Shown: positions 8,703-17,643 of the stretch, one piece after another
Layout: every line of letters begins with the position of its first letter
How positions within the stretch are numbered: position 1 is the stretch's first letter
Assembly: GCF_026011715.1 (NCBI RefSeq)
Contig: NZ_BRVM01000010.1
Span: 62,001 to 126,000 of the forward strand
Origin: Cytobacillus sp. NCCP-133
GTDB lineage: Bacteria > Bacillota > Bacilli > Bacillales > Cytobacillaceae
Direction: 5' to 3'
DNA length: 64,000 nt
Made by a program: the position numbers and the translations under genes
Notes under the pieces: generated by a model
The model's input: the letters and a program-made list of their open reading frames with translations, nothing else
The model's database searches: none
What the model was told of the DNA's origin: nothing

Positions 8703-10022
8703 TTATGCAGCATTACCGCCTTCTTTAATTCTTGAATGAATCAATAATCCTGCTAAAGTGAGGATCATTAGTGATCCAAGCGCCATTCTGCTAGCCAGGT
8801 TTCCATATTCCGCAAAGATTAACGTTATGCTCCCATAAATGAGTGGGCCAATGATTGAAGATACTTTTCCTGAAAACGCAAAAAGCCCAAAAAATTGCCC
8901 TCGTTTATCGTCAGGGGTTAATTCCACTATATAAGTTCTGGTTGTCACCCACATTGATCCGAGGGCTATACCGAACATGCTGCCTGCAATCCAGAACATC
9001 AATTCGTTTACTGAACCAACGGCAATCCCTAGCGCGACAAGAAGAAGGAGTCCCACATACTTAACGGCTTTGTTTGGACCTTTGGCTTTAGTAATGTATC
9101 CGAATATAAAAGAGCCAATGATGCTTGAAACAGTGGACACGAGGTAAAGCAAAATAAACTTGCCAGTTGTAAAACCGACAATTGTTTTTGCATATACAGC
9201 CATCATGGCGATCGTTGTTGCAATGGCATCATTCAGGAAAAAATAAGCAATCATGAAAGTAAAAATAGCTTTATATTGCTTCATTTCTTTAAAGGTCTTC
9301 CAGATTTCCTTATAACCTGATAAAAAGCTTTGCTTTTCTTTAACCTCGACAGGTTTATCTTTAACAAAGAAAAATAATGGCATTGAAAAAAGCAGGAATA
9401 ATAGCGCGGTTGGCATAAACGCTTCATGGAAACCATCGTCCCCTACAAATAAATAAACTGTCAGCCCTACAAGAGTTCCTATATACCCAACGGCCACCCC
9501 AAAGCCAGAAATTAAGGGGATTTCCTGTTTGGTTCCCAAATCCGAAATCATGGCATCATAGAATACCAGACTTGAATGATAAAAAAACTTAGCGATCACA
9601 AAGCAGATAATGACTAAAGCAAGGTAAACGGGGAGACCCATGACTTTCCCGTTTATCGTGCCTGCCGCAAATACACCCATTAAAATGGTCGCCAGCACAG
9701 TTATAAGCGTAAAAAAAATAATATATTTCTTCTTTTTACCATTTCTATCGATCATCACTCCAAATAATGGAGAAAAAAGCACAAGAAAAAAACTTGCCAG
9801 TGCATTTGAATAGGATATAAAGGTACTGGCTATCTGGTTTAAAACCTCATTTTCCCCGATCGATTCCTGTAAGAAAAAAGGGAAGAATATTGTATTAATA
9901 TTGGATGAAAAAATAGTATTTGCAAAATCATATAATGCCCAGGATACTATTGGCAATGTCATATAAAGCCGCCAGGAATTCAGCTTTGTCTTTTTCTGAA
10001 TCTCCGTTTTTTCAACTTCCAT
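8703..10022 (-). CDS. UMF1/Atg22-type MFS transporter
   Basis: This 439-residue membrane protein has about 12 helices. The N-terminal SWALYDFANTIFSSNINTIFFPFF is characteristic of the UMF1 (Atg22-like) branch of the major facilitator superfamily; B. subtilis YxiO is a relative. An MIDRNGKKK loop lies between helices 2 and 3, and TPDDKRGQFFGLFAFSGK precedes the last helices. Yeast Atg22 exports amino acids from vacuoles; the bacterial substrate is unknown. A good AAGGAG site is 9 bases from the ATG. It stands alone, ending in a strong hairpin, and is not part of the conserved B. subtilis order here. Confidence 0.85.
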   Translation of the reverse strand: MEVEKTEIQKKTKLNSWRLYMTLPIVSWALYDFANTIFSSNINTIFFPFFLQESIGENEVLNQIASTFISYSNALASFFLVLFSPLFGVMIDRNGKKKKYIIFFTLITVLATILMGVFAAGTINGKVMGLPVYLALVIICFVIAKFFYHSSLVFYDAMISDLGTKQEIPLISGFGVAVGYIGTLVGLTVYLFVGDDGFHEAFMPTALLFLLFSMPLFFFVKDKPVEVKEKQSFLSGYKEIWKTFKEMKQYKAIFTFMIAYFFLNDAIATTIAMMAVYAKTIVGFTTGKFILLYLVSTVSSIIGSFIFGYITKAKGPNKAVKYVGLLLLVALGIAVGSVNELMFWIAGSMFGIALGSMWVTTRTYIVELTPDDKRGQFFGLFAFSGKVSSIIGPLIYGSITLIFAEYGNLASRMALGSLMILTLAGLLIHSRIKEGGNAA

Positions 10023-10320
10023 TTCATCAACTCCTTCAGGTAAAAAACACCTTATTCTTTATTCAAGACCATCCGGAAAATCCCCTTTTTAATTTGATAA
10101 TTGCCATAAAGAAAATGACTCGTAGTGATTGATGATTTCTTCCTTTTTTATATACATCCTCCCTTTGCTAAATTTATATTCCATATGAAGAAAATAAATC
10201 CTTTTTTGCTTAATAAGGAGGTTTGCAAAAAAAAGTAATGACATGCCATCCAATGATCCTGTTCCTTCGCCTTCAATTCAACAGAGGGCTAACAGATAAT
10301 ACATAACACAGTCTGCTAAT
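10023..10320. other. Intergenic region without recognised gene
   Basis: About 300 bases upstream of the UMF1-type transporter. It has AT-rich promoter-like sequence but no coding frame, repeat or RNA motif I can support. Confidence 0.4.
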
Positions 10321-10322
10321 AA

Positions 10323-10353
10323 AAAGCTGCATGGCCAAAGGCCATGCAGCTTT
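10323..10353 (-). terminator. Terminator of the RDD remnant
   Basis: Perfect 14-bp arms AAAGCTGCATGGCC and GGCCATGCAGCTTT with a 3-base loop, followed by TTTATT on the minus strand. The terminator has outlived the gene it served. Confidence 0.8.
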
Positions 10354-10362
10354 GTTAGAAAA

Positions 10363-10548
10363 TTATTTTTTTACTACTACCGTGCCTGCGATTAAATCGT
10401 GCAAGGCCTGTTTTTTCTCCGTAAAGGCAGCAATTATATAGCCAATAAAGAGAATCCCAGACAAAAAGGACATCGCCAAATACCTGCCTAGCGCCCTCCA
10501 GAAAGAAATGCGATTGCCATTTAGATCCGTTATAAATAGGCTAATAGC
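10363..10548 (-). pseudogene. C-terminal remnant of an RDD-family membrane protein
   Basis: The minus strand encodes about 60 residues, with LNGNRISFWRALGRYLAM, a hydrophobic helix, and AAFTEKKQALHDLIAGT, ending at a TAA at 10363. This is the C-terminal half of an RDD domain, including the conserved HDLIAGT signature. No start codon with a ribosome site is present. The frame runs upstream into a plus-strand terminator, so the 5' two thirds are gone. RDD proteins are small membrane proteins of mostly unknown transport role. Confidence 0.75.
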
Positions 10549-10550
10549 TA

Positions 10551-10580
10551 AGCTCTGATCTGAATGATCAGGGCTTTTTT
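10551..10580 (+). terminator. Terminator-like hairpin upstream of patA
   Basis: AGCTCTGATC and GATCAGGGCT arms are followed by TTTTTT on the plus strand. No intact plus-strand gene precedes it, so it may belong to a lost gene. Confidence 0.55.
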
Positions 10581-10656
10581 ATATTTTCAATTTCTGGTTA
10601 GATCACCCGGCCGCAAAGTGATAGAATATAAATTATGATTACGAGAGGTGAATACA

Positions 10657-11808
10657 TTGGAACATTTAATAAATCCAAAAGTGAAGAATATAGAAATATC
10701 AGGAATCAGAAAGTTTTTTAATATGGTTGCCGATACAAAAAACATGATTTCCCTCACCATCGGACAGCCGGATTTTCCAACGCCGACACATGTAAAAGAG
10801 GCAGGGAAAAGGGCAATCGACCAAAACTTTACTACCTATACGCATAATGCAGGGGACATACGCCTGCGCAAAGCTGCAACTGATTTTGTTAATAAAAAAT
10901 ATAATCTTACATATAACCCAGAAACAGAGGTTATTGTTACCTCCGGAGCAAGTGAAGCCATTGACATTTCATTCAGAACCATTTTGGAAGAAGGCTCTGA
11001 AGTGATTTTGCCAGGACCTGTTTATCCGGGATATGAACCCATTATTAAACTTTGTGGTGCCACACCAGTCTTTTCTGATATTACCCAAAATAATTTCCGA
11101 TTTACGGCTGATCTAATTAAAACGAAAATCAGTGAGAGAACTCGGTGCATTGTCCTGCCATATCCTTCGAACCCAACAGGAGTCAGCTTAACAAAGGGTG
11201 AGCTCGAGGAGATTGCAGTTCTTGTTAGAGGACGAGATATTTTTATCCTGGCTGACGAAATTTACAGCGAACTGATTTATGAGCAGCCTCATCAATCAAT
11301 CGCTTCTCACTTGCGCAAACAAACCATCGTCATAAACGGATTATCCAAATCCCATTCCATGACAGGCTGGCGCGTTGGACTGTTGTTTGCGCCCGAAAAT
11401 CTAGCTAAACATATATTGAAAGTTCATCAATACAATGTGACATGTGCGTCCTCCATTTCGCAAATGGCTGCCCTGGAAGCTCTGACAACGGGTAAAAATG
11501 ATGCATTGCCAATGAGACAGGAATATGCAAAGCGCCGAGATTATGTATACAATCGCTTAGTTCAAATGGGCATGGATGTGGTCAAGCCCGATGGTGCATT
11601 CTATTTCTTCATTAAAATGCCATCTGTTTCAATGAATTCATTTGATTTTGCTTTATCGCTTGTTGAGAAGGCTGGAGTTGCCGTTGTCCCAGGAAGTGCA
11701 TTTTCCACCTATGGCGAAGGTTATTTTCGGATATCATTTGCCTATTCAATGGACACATTAAAAGAAGGAATGGATCGGATTGAGCAGTATCTTGAAGGGA
11801 TTAAATAG
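10657..11808 (+). CDS. patA: Aminotransferase A (PLP-dependent)
   Basis: This 383-residue fold-type I aminotransferase is close in sequence to B. subtilis PatA. It shows SLTIGQPDFPTP, YPSNPTG, a DEIYSEL metal/PLP-proximal segment, and the PLP lysine Lys231 in INGLSKSHSMTGWR. The C-terminus has RISFAYSMDTLKEG. B. subtilis PatA is linked to lysine and diaminopimelate metabolism. The TTG at 10657 fits both the AGAGGTGA site and the family N-terminus (MEHL.NPK); the GTG at 10648 overlaps that site. It is adjacent to cheV and ykyB in B. subtilis; here the UMF1-type transporter intervenes. Confidence 0.94.
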   Translation: MEHLINPKVKNIEISGIRKFFNMVADTKNMISLTIGQPDFPTPTHVKEAGKRAIDQNFTTYTHNAGDIRLRKAATDFVNKKYNLTYNPETEVIVTSGASEAIDISFRTILEEGSEVILPGPVYPGYEPIIKLCGATPVFSDITQNNFRFTADLIKTKISERTRCIVLPYPSNPTGVSLTKGELEEIAVLVRGRDIFILADEIYSELIYEQPHQSIASHLRKQTIVINGLSKSHSMTGWRVGLLFAPENLAKHILKVHQYNVTCASSISQMAALEALTTGKNDALPMRQEYAKRRDYVYNRLVQMGMDVVKPDGAFYFFIKMPSVSMNSFDFALSLVEKAGVAVVPGSAFSTYGEGYFRISFAYSMDTLKEGMDRIEQYLEGIK

Positions 11809-12027
11809 TAAGGTGGTTTGAATCTAATTTTAATAAGCTTTATTTGATATGCGCCAGTTTGGATGCTATTGCGCCAGGCTGGCGCTAAATTCATTTTAGA
11901 GGTTTGGTGTTAGTGAAGAACGCCGTTTGATTAAACAAAGCCCTTGATTTGCGGCTTCTGGTCTTTTTTGCGCGGGCACTTGGTGTTTTTGCGCCAAATA
12001 TAAACTGCATCTTCAAAATTCACCTGA
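11809..12027. repeat. Intergenic segment with repeated TTGCGCCA-like units
   Basis: Four units related to TGCGCCA or TGGCGC occur at about 11849, 11871, 11878 and 11992, plus a TTTTTTGCGCGGGCAC variant at about 11965. The units are separated by AT-rich spacers. No coding frame is convincing. Origin unknown. Confidence 0.35.
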
Positions 12028-12060
12028 GAAAAAAGGCAAGCATCAGACTTGCCTTTTTTC
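12028..12060 (-). terminator. Rho-independent terminator
   Basis: Perfect 13-bp arms GAAAAAAGGCAAG and CTTGCCTTTTTTC flank a 7-base loop, directly after the stop of the small basic protein gene. Confidence 0.85.
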
Positions 12061-12061
12061 A

Positions 12062-12241
12062 TTACTGGCCTTTGTATTGACCATTATTTTTTGGTGCCTT
12101 TTCTTTTTTGGCTTTATCTTTATGAATTTTGTTAGTGTCCGCACTGCCAAATTCATGGGAGAACTCTGAATCAATGACAGCCGAATCAAAGCCCTTTTTG
12201 TTTTTTTGCTGAGGATCGTTTTTCTTTGTTCTTTTCGCCAC
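12062..12241 (-). CDS. Small Lys-rich protein with SEFSHEFG motif
   Basis: This 59-residue, highly charged, hydrophilic protein begins MAKRTKKND. Residues 24-31 read SEFSHEFG, a motif also present in two tiny proteins at 54.1-54.5 kb. The GTG at 12241 is chosen because AAGGGGG lies 8 bases upstream. It resembles in style the small spore-associated proteins of bacilli, but I cannot name a family. An overlapping frame starting MWRKEQ is less likely because it lacks the shared motif. Function unknown. Confidence 0.65.
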   Translation of the reverse strand: MAKRTKKNDPQQKNKKGFDSAVIDSEFSHEFGSADTNKIHKDKAKKEKAPKNNGQYKGQ

Positions 12242-12315
12242 AAGTCTAGCCCCCTTTTTCATCTTCATTGTTAGTTTGAAGTGAATCAGGAAGCTTTATG
12301 CGTATAAAGCGTCGC

Positions 12316-13194
12316 TTACTTATTCCAATATTTATATAATGCCTGTGTGCCGCTATTTTCTTCGCCTTTTTCTGCAAGCTCTGCGTACATTTTTTTTGAA
12401 AGAGCAAGTCCTGGCGTCATCATACCCATTGCTTCAGCTTCTTCAAGAGCGATATTCATGTCTTTGATAAAATGCTTTATATAGAACCCGGGTTCAAAAT
12501 TGCCATCAATCATTCTCGGAGCGAGATTGGAGAGCGACCAGCTGCCAGCTGCACCCGTTGAAATGCTTTGGAGCACAGTCTTGGGATCCAAGCCGGATTT
12601 TTCAGCATATACAACTGCTTCGCAAACTCCTATCATATTGGAAGCAATGGCAATTTGATTGCACATTTTCGTATGCTGTCCTGATCCAGCCTTTCCTTGG
12701 TAAACGATATTTGTTCCAAGGAGGTTAAAAATGGGTTCAACAGCCTGAAAGTCTTCTTGATCTCCTCCAGCCATGATTGAAAGCTTGGCTTCCCTTGCAC
12801 CAACATCACCTCCAGATACAGGAGCATCCAAAGCATGCATCCCTTTTTTATCTGCTTCCTCATGAATTTTTTTCGCCAAAGTTGGAGTTGATGTTGTCAT
12901 ATCAATGAGGTATGTACCTTGATTTCCATTTGTAATTAGGCCACTTTCACCAAGATACACTTCTTCCACATCGGCAGGGTAACCAACGATCGTTATGATG
13001 ACATTAGCCTTTTGAGCAACCTCCAATGGTGTCTCAGCCCATACTGCTCCGCTTTCTAACAGTTCAGAAGCCTTTATTTTTGTTCGTGTATATACAACTA
13101 GTGGATAGCCTGCCTTTAAGAGATGGGACGCCATGCTTTTCCCCATTACCCCCGTCCCGACAAAACCTATAACTGTATTCTCTGGTGAAATCAA
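12316..13194 (-). CDS. ykwC: Beta-hydroxyacid dehydrogenase YkwC (3-hydroxyisobutyrate dehydrogenase family)
   Basis: The 292-residue protein has an N-terminal Rossmann fold with GFVGTGVMGKSMASHL, a DAPVSGGDVGA substrate loop near residue 125, and the catalytic lysine region GSGQHTKMCNQI near residue 175, all standard for the family. It should oxidise a beta-hydroxyacid with NAD(P); the true substrate of B. subtilis YkwC is not known to me. The start is TTG, with AAGGAG 10 bases upstream. Its position between ptsI and patA agrees with B. subtilis order, with the intervening genes missing. Confidence 0.9.
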   Translation of the reverse strand: MISPENTVIGFVGTGVMGKSMASHLLKAGYPLVVYTRTKIKASELLESGAVWAETPLEVAQKANVIITIVGYPADVEEVYLGESGLITNGNQGTYLIDMTTSTPTLAKKIHEEADKKGMHALDAPVSGGDVGAREAKLSIMAGGDQEDFQAVEPIFNLLGTNIVYQGKAGSGQHTKMCNQIAIASNMIGVCEAVVYAEKSGLDPKTVLQSISTGAAGSWSLSNLAPRMIDGNFEPGFYIKHFIKDMNIALEEAEAMGMMTPGLALSKKMYAELAEKGEENSGTQALYKYWNK

Positions 13195-13284
13195 ATTAAA
13201 TCCGCTCCTTATTGAAGTATCTGAATTTTTACATTAATTCTAACACTTCTTCTGTTCTTTTAAAATAATAATGGGCGAAACGAC

Positions 13285-13308
13285 AAAAGACCAGACAAAT
13301 GCCTGGTC
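13285..13308 (-). terminator. Rho-independent terminator
   Basis: GACCAG and CTGGTC arms are followed on the minus strand by TCTTTTG, about 60 bases after the lipoprotein gene stop. Confidence 0.6.
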
Positions 13309-13365
13309 CATCCCCAATTTTATGCGTGCTTTTAATATTACCCAAAATCAGCCCAAGTAAACATA

Positions 13366-13827
13366 TTACAGTTGCGAAGAAAAATTATTAAGGAAAGCTC
13401 TTGCAATAACTTCATCATCATTCATAATTTCTACAGATACTGCATCTTTATTGACTATCATATCTTCTATTTCAAAAACATGAAGGTCTTTATTCAAAGG
13501 AATAGGATTCATAAAAATAAAATTACCCTTTTCATTGTTAACCTCAATGTATTCCCCATCAATGATGGTGTCTTCCCCATAAACTACTTCATCAGTGCCC
13601 AATGCAGCTGCCAGTTTTTCATTATGTATGGAGACTTTCACCTTGTACAGCTCCTCTTCCGCTAAGATCTTATCATTAATTTTAAAACGAAATTGCAGTT
13701 CGTTATATTTAGTCAGCAGGGCTTCTGCATGGCTATTAACGATTGATTGCTGAGGACCCTGCATGCATCCAGACAGTGATGCAGTCAGCAAGACCAATAG
13801 AAGTGAAATCACAATCTTCTTCCTCAT
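13366..13827 (-). CDS. Small lipoprotein of unknown function
   Basis: This 153-residue protein has a lipoprotein signal: MRKKIVISLLLVLL then TASLSGC, with the lipidated cysteine near residue 21. The mature part is acidic, with repeated beta-strand-like segments (YKVKVSIHNEK, EYIEVNNEKGNFIF) suggesting a small beta-rich extracytoplasmic domain. The second ATG is used because the first is almost on top of the AGGAGGA site, while the second is 7 bases away. I do not recognise a family. It is transcribed alone and its own terminator follows. Confidence 0.75.
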   Translation of the reverse strand: MRKKIVISLLLVLLTASLSGCMQGPQQSIVNSHAEALLTKYNELQFRFKINDKILAEEELYKVKVSIHNEKLAAALGTDEVVYGEDTIIDGEYIEVNNEKGNFIFMNPIPLNKDLHVFEIEDMIVNKDAVSVEIMNDDEVIARAFLNNFSSQL

Positions 13828-13920
13828 GTTCATTCCTCCTTTTTCATTACCTTTTCCTTTCTGCTCTTACAGTAAACCCCAATTATGATAACTAATTGAA
13901 AACAATTTGATTAGAACATA

Positions 13921-13947
13921 AAAAAAGCCCTCTGCATGGGCTTTTTT
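13921..13947. terminator. Orphan bidirectional terminator
   Basis: AAAAAAGCCC-TCTGCAT-GGGCTTTTTT. It lies about 95 bases upstream of the lipoprotein gene and far beyond the ptsI terminators, so no adjacent intact gene clearly uses it. Confidence 0.7.
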
Positions 13948-14200
13948 AGTGGACAACTCGGCTTAAAAAAACTTTGTTTTTCATATAACTCGTTTGTCTG
14001 TTTTTCTTTTAGGCTTATATATCGATCATGAAACAGAAAGCTGATTATCATTGTTATCATTTTCCATCTCTCTTTTTATAATTTATAAATTTATAATAGG
14101 AAAGTTTTATTGTGTAGATAACATTTATTAGAACGGAACGAGGTCATTCTGAAGGCTGATTTTTTTCTTCGTCTACAGCAGGAATACAGCAAAAAAAATA
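13948..14200. promoter_or_regulatory. Gene-free AT-rich region with a Fur-box-like sequence
   Basis: No gene is visible between two terminators. At about 14040-14060 the sequence GATTATCATTGTTATCAT resembles a Fur operator built of GATAAT-type hexamers (two of three units good). Nothing iron-related adjoins it, so it may be chance or a relic of a lost gene. Confidence 0.3.
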
Positions 14201-14222
14201 AACCGGCCATTACGGCCGGCTT
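14201..14222 (-). terminator. Second terminator after ptsI
   Basis: AACCGGCC-ATTAC-GGCCGG, followed on the minus strand by a TTTATTTTTTTT run. Confidence 0.75.
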
Positions 14223-14230
14223 AAAAAGGG

Positions 14231-14292
14231 GGGGAAATGAGAATGATCAGCTTACTTAAGTCTTGCCTAAGTGCTTACTTCTCATTTTCCCC
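14231..14292 (-). terminator. Long 62-nt hairpin after ptsI
   Basis: Outer arms GGGGAAATGAGAA and TTCTCATTTTCCCC pair over 13 bases with one bulge. Inner TTACTTAAG and CTAAGTGCTTAC segments can pair further. It is followed on the minus strand by TTTTTAAG. It lies 40 bases after the ptsI stop and is the likely first terminator of ptsHI. Confidence 0.65.
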
Positions 14293-14332
14293 GGAAACAT
14301 GATTTAAAACTAAAATATTTATTTCAATTTGA

Positions 14333-16048
14333 TTACAGGTTTGTTGCTTCTTTTACAGCCCGTTCTACTTCTTCAGCTGTATTCAAATGAAGCGCCTTTT
14401 CTGCAAGTGCTTCCATATCCTTTTGCTTAAGGTTACGGATTTGGGAGCGAGCCTTCAGGATGGATGTTGCACTCATTGAGAATTCATCAAGTCCCAATCC
14501 CAATAAAAGCGGAATTGCAGTTTCGTCGCCTGCCATTTCTCCGCACATACCTGCCCATTTGCCTTCTTTATGGGCTGCATCGATTACCATTTTAACCAGT
14601 CGCAAAATCGCCGGGTTATATGGCTGATAAAGGTAAGATACTCGTTCATTCATACGGTCAGCAGCCATCGTATATTGAATCAGGTCATTTGTACCCACAC
14701 TGAAGAAATCAACTTCTTTGGCAAATTGCTCAGCCATAACAGCTGTTGAAGGAATTTCGACCATGATGCCAATTTCAATGTTGTCAGCAACCTTTGTTCC
14801 TTCACTAACAAGCTTTTGCTTCACATCTTCAAGGATTGCCTTCCCCTGCCGGAATTCATCCAAAGCAGCAATCATTGGGAACATAATTTTTAAATTCCCA
14901 TAAGTACTTGCCCTCAGCAAAGCTCTTAGTTGAGTCCGGAACATATCTTGTTCTTCTAGGCATAGGCGGATTGCCCGGAAACCAAGGAATGGGTTCATTT
15001 CTTTTGGAAGATTCAAATAAGGAAGCTCTTTGTCTCCGCCAATGTCCAAGGTACGGACAACAACTGGCTTTCCTTTCATTCCTTCAAGGACAGCTTTGTA
15101 GGATTCGAACTGCTCCTCTTCAGTCGGCAGCTGGTCTCTTCCCATATATAAAAACTCCGTACGATAGAGGCCGATGCCTTCTCCGCCATTTTCAACTACG
15201 CCTTTAAGGTCTTTAGGTGTACCGATATTGGCAGCCAACTCAACGTGATGGCCATCTGCTGATATGGATTTTTCATTGACAAGCTTGGCCCACTCAGCCT
15301 TTTGCTCCTCAAACTTGCGCTGCTCTTCTTCATACTCGGCCACAGCCTCAGGGGTTGGATTAATATGTACCAGACCCTTTAATCCATCCACAATGACAAG
15401 GTCACCATTTTTAATTTGCTTCGTTGATTCTTTAGTTCCTACAACTGCTGGAATTTCCATGGAACGGGCCATGATGGCTGAATGTGATGTTCTGCCTCCA
15501 ATATCAGTTGTAAACCCTTTTACAAATTGGCGGTTTAACTGTGCTGTATCTGAAGGAGTCAAGTCTTCAGCAATGATGATCACTTCTTCAGCAATCATAC
15601 TTGGGTTTGCAATTTGGACGCCAAGCAAATGGGAAAGTACACGTTTGGTTACGTCACGGATATCCGCAGCACGTTCCTTCATATATTCATTGTCCATTTG
15701 TTCAAACATTGTAATAAACATATCTGCCGTTTCACTTAAAGCCGATTCAGCGTTGACCTTATCTGTTTTTATTTTATCTTCAATTGGCGAGATTAGTTCC
15801 GGATCACTTAAGACAAGAAGGTGTGCATCGAAAATAGCAGCTTTATCAGCACCAAGCTCTCTATGGGCGTTGTCGCGAATTACTTCCAATTCACCTTTTG
15901 ATTCAGCAAGTGCTGTCTGGAAGCGTTCAACCTCTTGTGCAGGGACTTCTATCTTCTTCTTATCAAAAGATAAATCCGGCTCAACCAAACGGTATGCTTT
16001 AGCAATAGCAATACCGCTTGATGCCGCTATACCATTTAAAAAGCTCAT
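14333..16048 (-). CDS. ptsI: PTS enzyme I
   Basis: The 571-residue phosphoenolpyruvate-protein phosphotransferase takes phosphate from PEP and passes it to HPr. The phospho-acceptor His189 lies in [13 protein letters not shown]. The C-terminal PEP-binding barrel shows [44 protein letters not shown] and the CGEMAGD cysteine segment. Length matches the family. Its start overlaps the ptsH stop by one base (TAATG), so the two are translationally coupled. Unlike B. subtilis, no splA-splB genes follow, and two hairpins end the operon. Confidence 0.98.
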   Translation of the reverse strand: MSFLNGIAASSGIAIAKAYRLVEPDLSFDKKKIEVPAQEVERFQTALAESKGELEVIRDNAHRELGADKAAIFDAHLLVLSDPELISPIEDKIKTDKVNAESALSETADMFITMFEQMDNEYMKERAADIRDVTKRVLSHLLGVQIANPSMIAEEVIIIAEDLTPSDTAQLNRQFVKGFTTDIGGRTSHSAIMARSMEIPAVVGTKESTKQIKNGDLVIVDGLKGLVHINPTPEAVAEYEEEQRKFEEQKAEWAKLVNEKSISADGHHVELAANIGTPKDLKGVVENGGEGIGLYRTEFLYMGRDQLPTEEEQFESYKAVLEGMKGKPVVVRTLDIGGDKELPYLNLPKEMNPFLGFRAIRLCLEEQDMFRTQLRALLRASTYGNLKIMFPMIAALDEFRQGKAILEDVKQKLVSEGTKVADNIEIGIMVEIPSTAVMAEQFAKEVDFFSVGTNDLIQYTMAADRMNERVSYLYQPYNPAILRLVKMVIDAAHKEGKWAGMCGEMAGDETAIPLLLGLGLDEFSMSATSILKARSQIRNLKQKDMEALAEKALHLNTAEEVERAVKEATNL

Positions 16049-16314
16049 TATTCAGCCAAACCTTCTTTTTTCAGTGTTTCTTCAAGGCTGTTAAGTGCAT
16101 CCTGCTCATCGTTGCCTTCTGCAATGATCGTGATATCGGCACCTTGTCCAACGCCTAAAGACATAACACCCATGATTGATTTCAGGTTAACTTTTTTCTC
16201 TTTGTACTCGAGGTGTACTTCAGAATCGAATTTGCTGGCAGCCTGCACAAGCATTGTAGCCGGACGTGCGTGAATTCCTGTTTCTGCAGTTACTTTGAAT
16301 TGCTTTTGAACCAT
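16048..16314 (-). CDS. ptsH: Phosphocarrier protein HPr
   Basis: This 88-residue HPr has the PTS histidine His15 in [11 protein letters not shown] and the HPr-kinase serine Ser46 in [10 protein letters not shown], at the positions standard for Gram-positive HPr. It carries phosphate from enzyme I to sugar EII complexes and, when phosphorylated at Ser46, acts with CcpA in catabolite repression. The upstream neighbour in B. subtilis is ptsG; here the 480 bases upstream hold no such gene, so this operon must have its own promoter. Confidence 0.98.
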   Translation of the reverse strand: MVQKQFKVTAETGIHARPATMLVQAASKFDSEVHLEYKEKKVNLKSIMGVMSLGVGQGADITIIAEGNDEQDALNSLEETLKKEGLAE

Positions 16315-16795
16315 ATTGGATCAATCCCCTTCTTATAAAAATAAATTTTAATAGTAAGTTAAGATGTGCAAGGCATTGCCCCACTAACTTAAAAACGCAA
16401 GCTTGAAAAAATCGTCAAAACAGCAGCAGGAAGAAAGTTGAAATCAAGCGGGATGAATCTGCCCTATATGCTGTTTTATTTTTTCCAATAGCCTTGTATT
16501 CATGTATATAGGTTGTTCAAATGTCCTTGAAAAATAGCAGCAAAAAAAATCACGTGCTATTTTCCTCAACATCGAATAGTCCTATTGTTTCCGGAAAATT
16601 TCCCCGGCAAATATTTAAGTCATCAGACACCTTACATCTCAGACAAAAGAATAGCATTTCACATACATTTAGACAATGAAAAAACCTTAATTTTTCGCGT
16701 TTGTTCTCACTTTTTTTCAGTTAAACGCTTTCATTTTCCAAAGTTTTCATTCTGTATTGCCAAAATTATATTTGTGTTGTGAAAAGAATTTAATA
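16315..16795. other. Upstream region of ptsH, no gene
   Basis: About 480 AT-rich bases. One imperfect hairpin (GAAAAATAGCA at about 16527 and TGCTATTTTCC at about 16555) stands out. There is no readable gene, and no clear antiterminator target of the ptsG kind is visible. Confidence 0.4.
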
Positions 16796-17044
16796 CTATC
16801 TCACAACTAAGGGACGATATTTAGTCCGCTTTCGAAATGTCTTTGCTTTTTCTTTGTAATGGAGAATATTATAGCCTACTCTCATTTTTGAAATTGTTCC
16901 TTTTTGAGCAGTTAAATGATCTTTTTCTTTTCCGGTATAAATCTTAATAAGATCTGAAACTGAACGCGCTAGCATTTCGATGATATTCTTTAAGTCTTCA
17001 GGATTGTCCCTGTTCCAGGAACGCTTTCCAATAAGATATATCAA
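16796..17044 (-). CDS. Doubtful hypothetical or truncated protein
   Basis: This is an 82-residue frame with a hydrophilic, Lys/Arg-rich product (EDLKNIIEMLARSVSDL ... KTFRKRTKYRPLVVR). Its TTG start has no ribosome site. Immediately across 17042 a plus-strand frame begins that also lacks a start, so the two may be the ends of two truncated genes meeting at a deletion junction. I recognise neither. Low confidence that it is expressed. Confidence 0.3.
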   Translation of the reverse strand: MIYLIGKRSWNRDNPEDLKNIIEMLARSVSDLIKIYTGKEKDHLTAQKGTISKMRVGYNILHYKEKAKTFRKRTKYRPLVVR

Positions 17045-17236
17045 TTAAAAAGCAGTGAAGCAGCCAGCAGCTCTGAACCAGTCTGGAAAAAGTCGTTTGG
17101 TTCCGAATATATTTACGGTTTTAGCGGAATTGAAGACGAGCAAACACGACTTGAAATTATCAAGGAATTAAAAGAATACTCAAAAAAATTATACCACGAC
17201 ACGAAAGCGAAACGGAAAAGCAGCATGTCTATATGG
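17042..17236 (+). pseudogene. Unrecognised plus-strand coding remnant
   Basis: The open frame contains EPVWKKSFGSEYIYGFSGIE and EYSKKLYHDTKAKRKSS, which reads like real protein. It has no start, no ribosome site, and runs without a stop into the terminator at 17237. Probably the damaged end of a lost gene; identity unknown. Confidence 0.35.
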
Positions 17237-17270
17237 AAAAACGCACGGGGGAAACCTCCCGTGCGTTTTT
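17237..17270. terminator. Strong bidirectional terminator
   Basis: AAAAACGCACGGG and CCCGTGCGTTTTT arms (13 bp) lie just before the stop of the minus-strand membrane protein. Confidence 0.85.
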
Positions 17271-17271
17271 C

Positions 17272-17643
17272 CTACTCAGGTTTTAAATTTTTGAGGATAT
17301 TCCAAACAAATAGAAGGATGCCAACAGCCGTAATTGTTGCTCCAATTGCTGTTCCAGGCAAAAATGTGCTATTTTCTGTAATAAGCACCGAAGCAAGGGA
17401 AATCATCATAATTGGCAGCCCGATATTATGGAGCCAAAAATGCCACTTTCCGGTCTTCCTCTCGGCCAGTGCAGGAAATAAATAATAGAGAATACCTGCC
17501 AGAGTCAATGAAGTCCATCCAAGTAAATTGATATGGACATGAACAGGTGTTAATAAATAGGAATGAGTACTCGACATATAATACCCCAGCAAAACCCCAA
17601 CAGCAAAATATACAGATGAAATCTTAATCATGGTGATTCCCAA
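17272..17643 (-). CDS. Small four-helix membrane protein, heme-copper oxidase subunit I-like
   Basis: This protein of about 123 residues has four hydrophobic helices. The segment HSYLLTPVHVHINLLGWTSLTLAGILYYLFP resembles the histidine-bearing helices of cytochrome oxidase subunit I and related stand-alone proteins, often called cytochrome-c oxidase in Bacillaceae (recalled). The paired VHVH could bind heme or metal. The TTG at 17643 is preferred because GGAGGGG is 6 bases before it; an upstream ATG adds a non-conserved tail. It is too short to be a full oxidase subunit, so a sensor or assembly role is possible. Confidence 0.65.
   Translation of the reverse strand: MGITMIKISSVYFAVGVLLGYYMSSTHSYLLTPVHVHINLLGWTSLTLAGILYYLFPALAERKTGKWHFWLHNIGLPIMMISLASVLITENSTFLPGTAIGATITAVGILLFVWNILKNLKPE

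Noticed and set aside
12043..12243. Overlapping frame starting MWRKEQRK
   Set aside because: The alternative frame has a better spaced GTG and the SEFSHEFG motif shared with other small proteins.
15264..16094. 276-residue plus-strand frame opposite ptsI
   Set aside because: Antisense to the highly conserved ptsI; no independent support.
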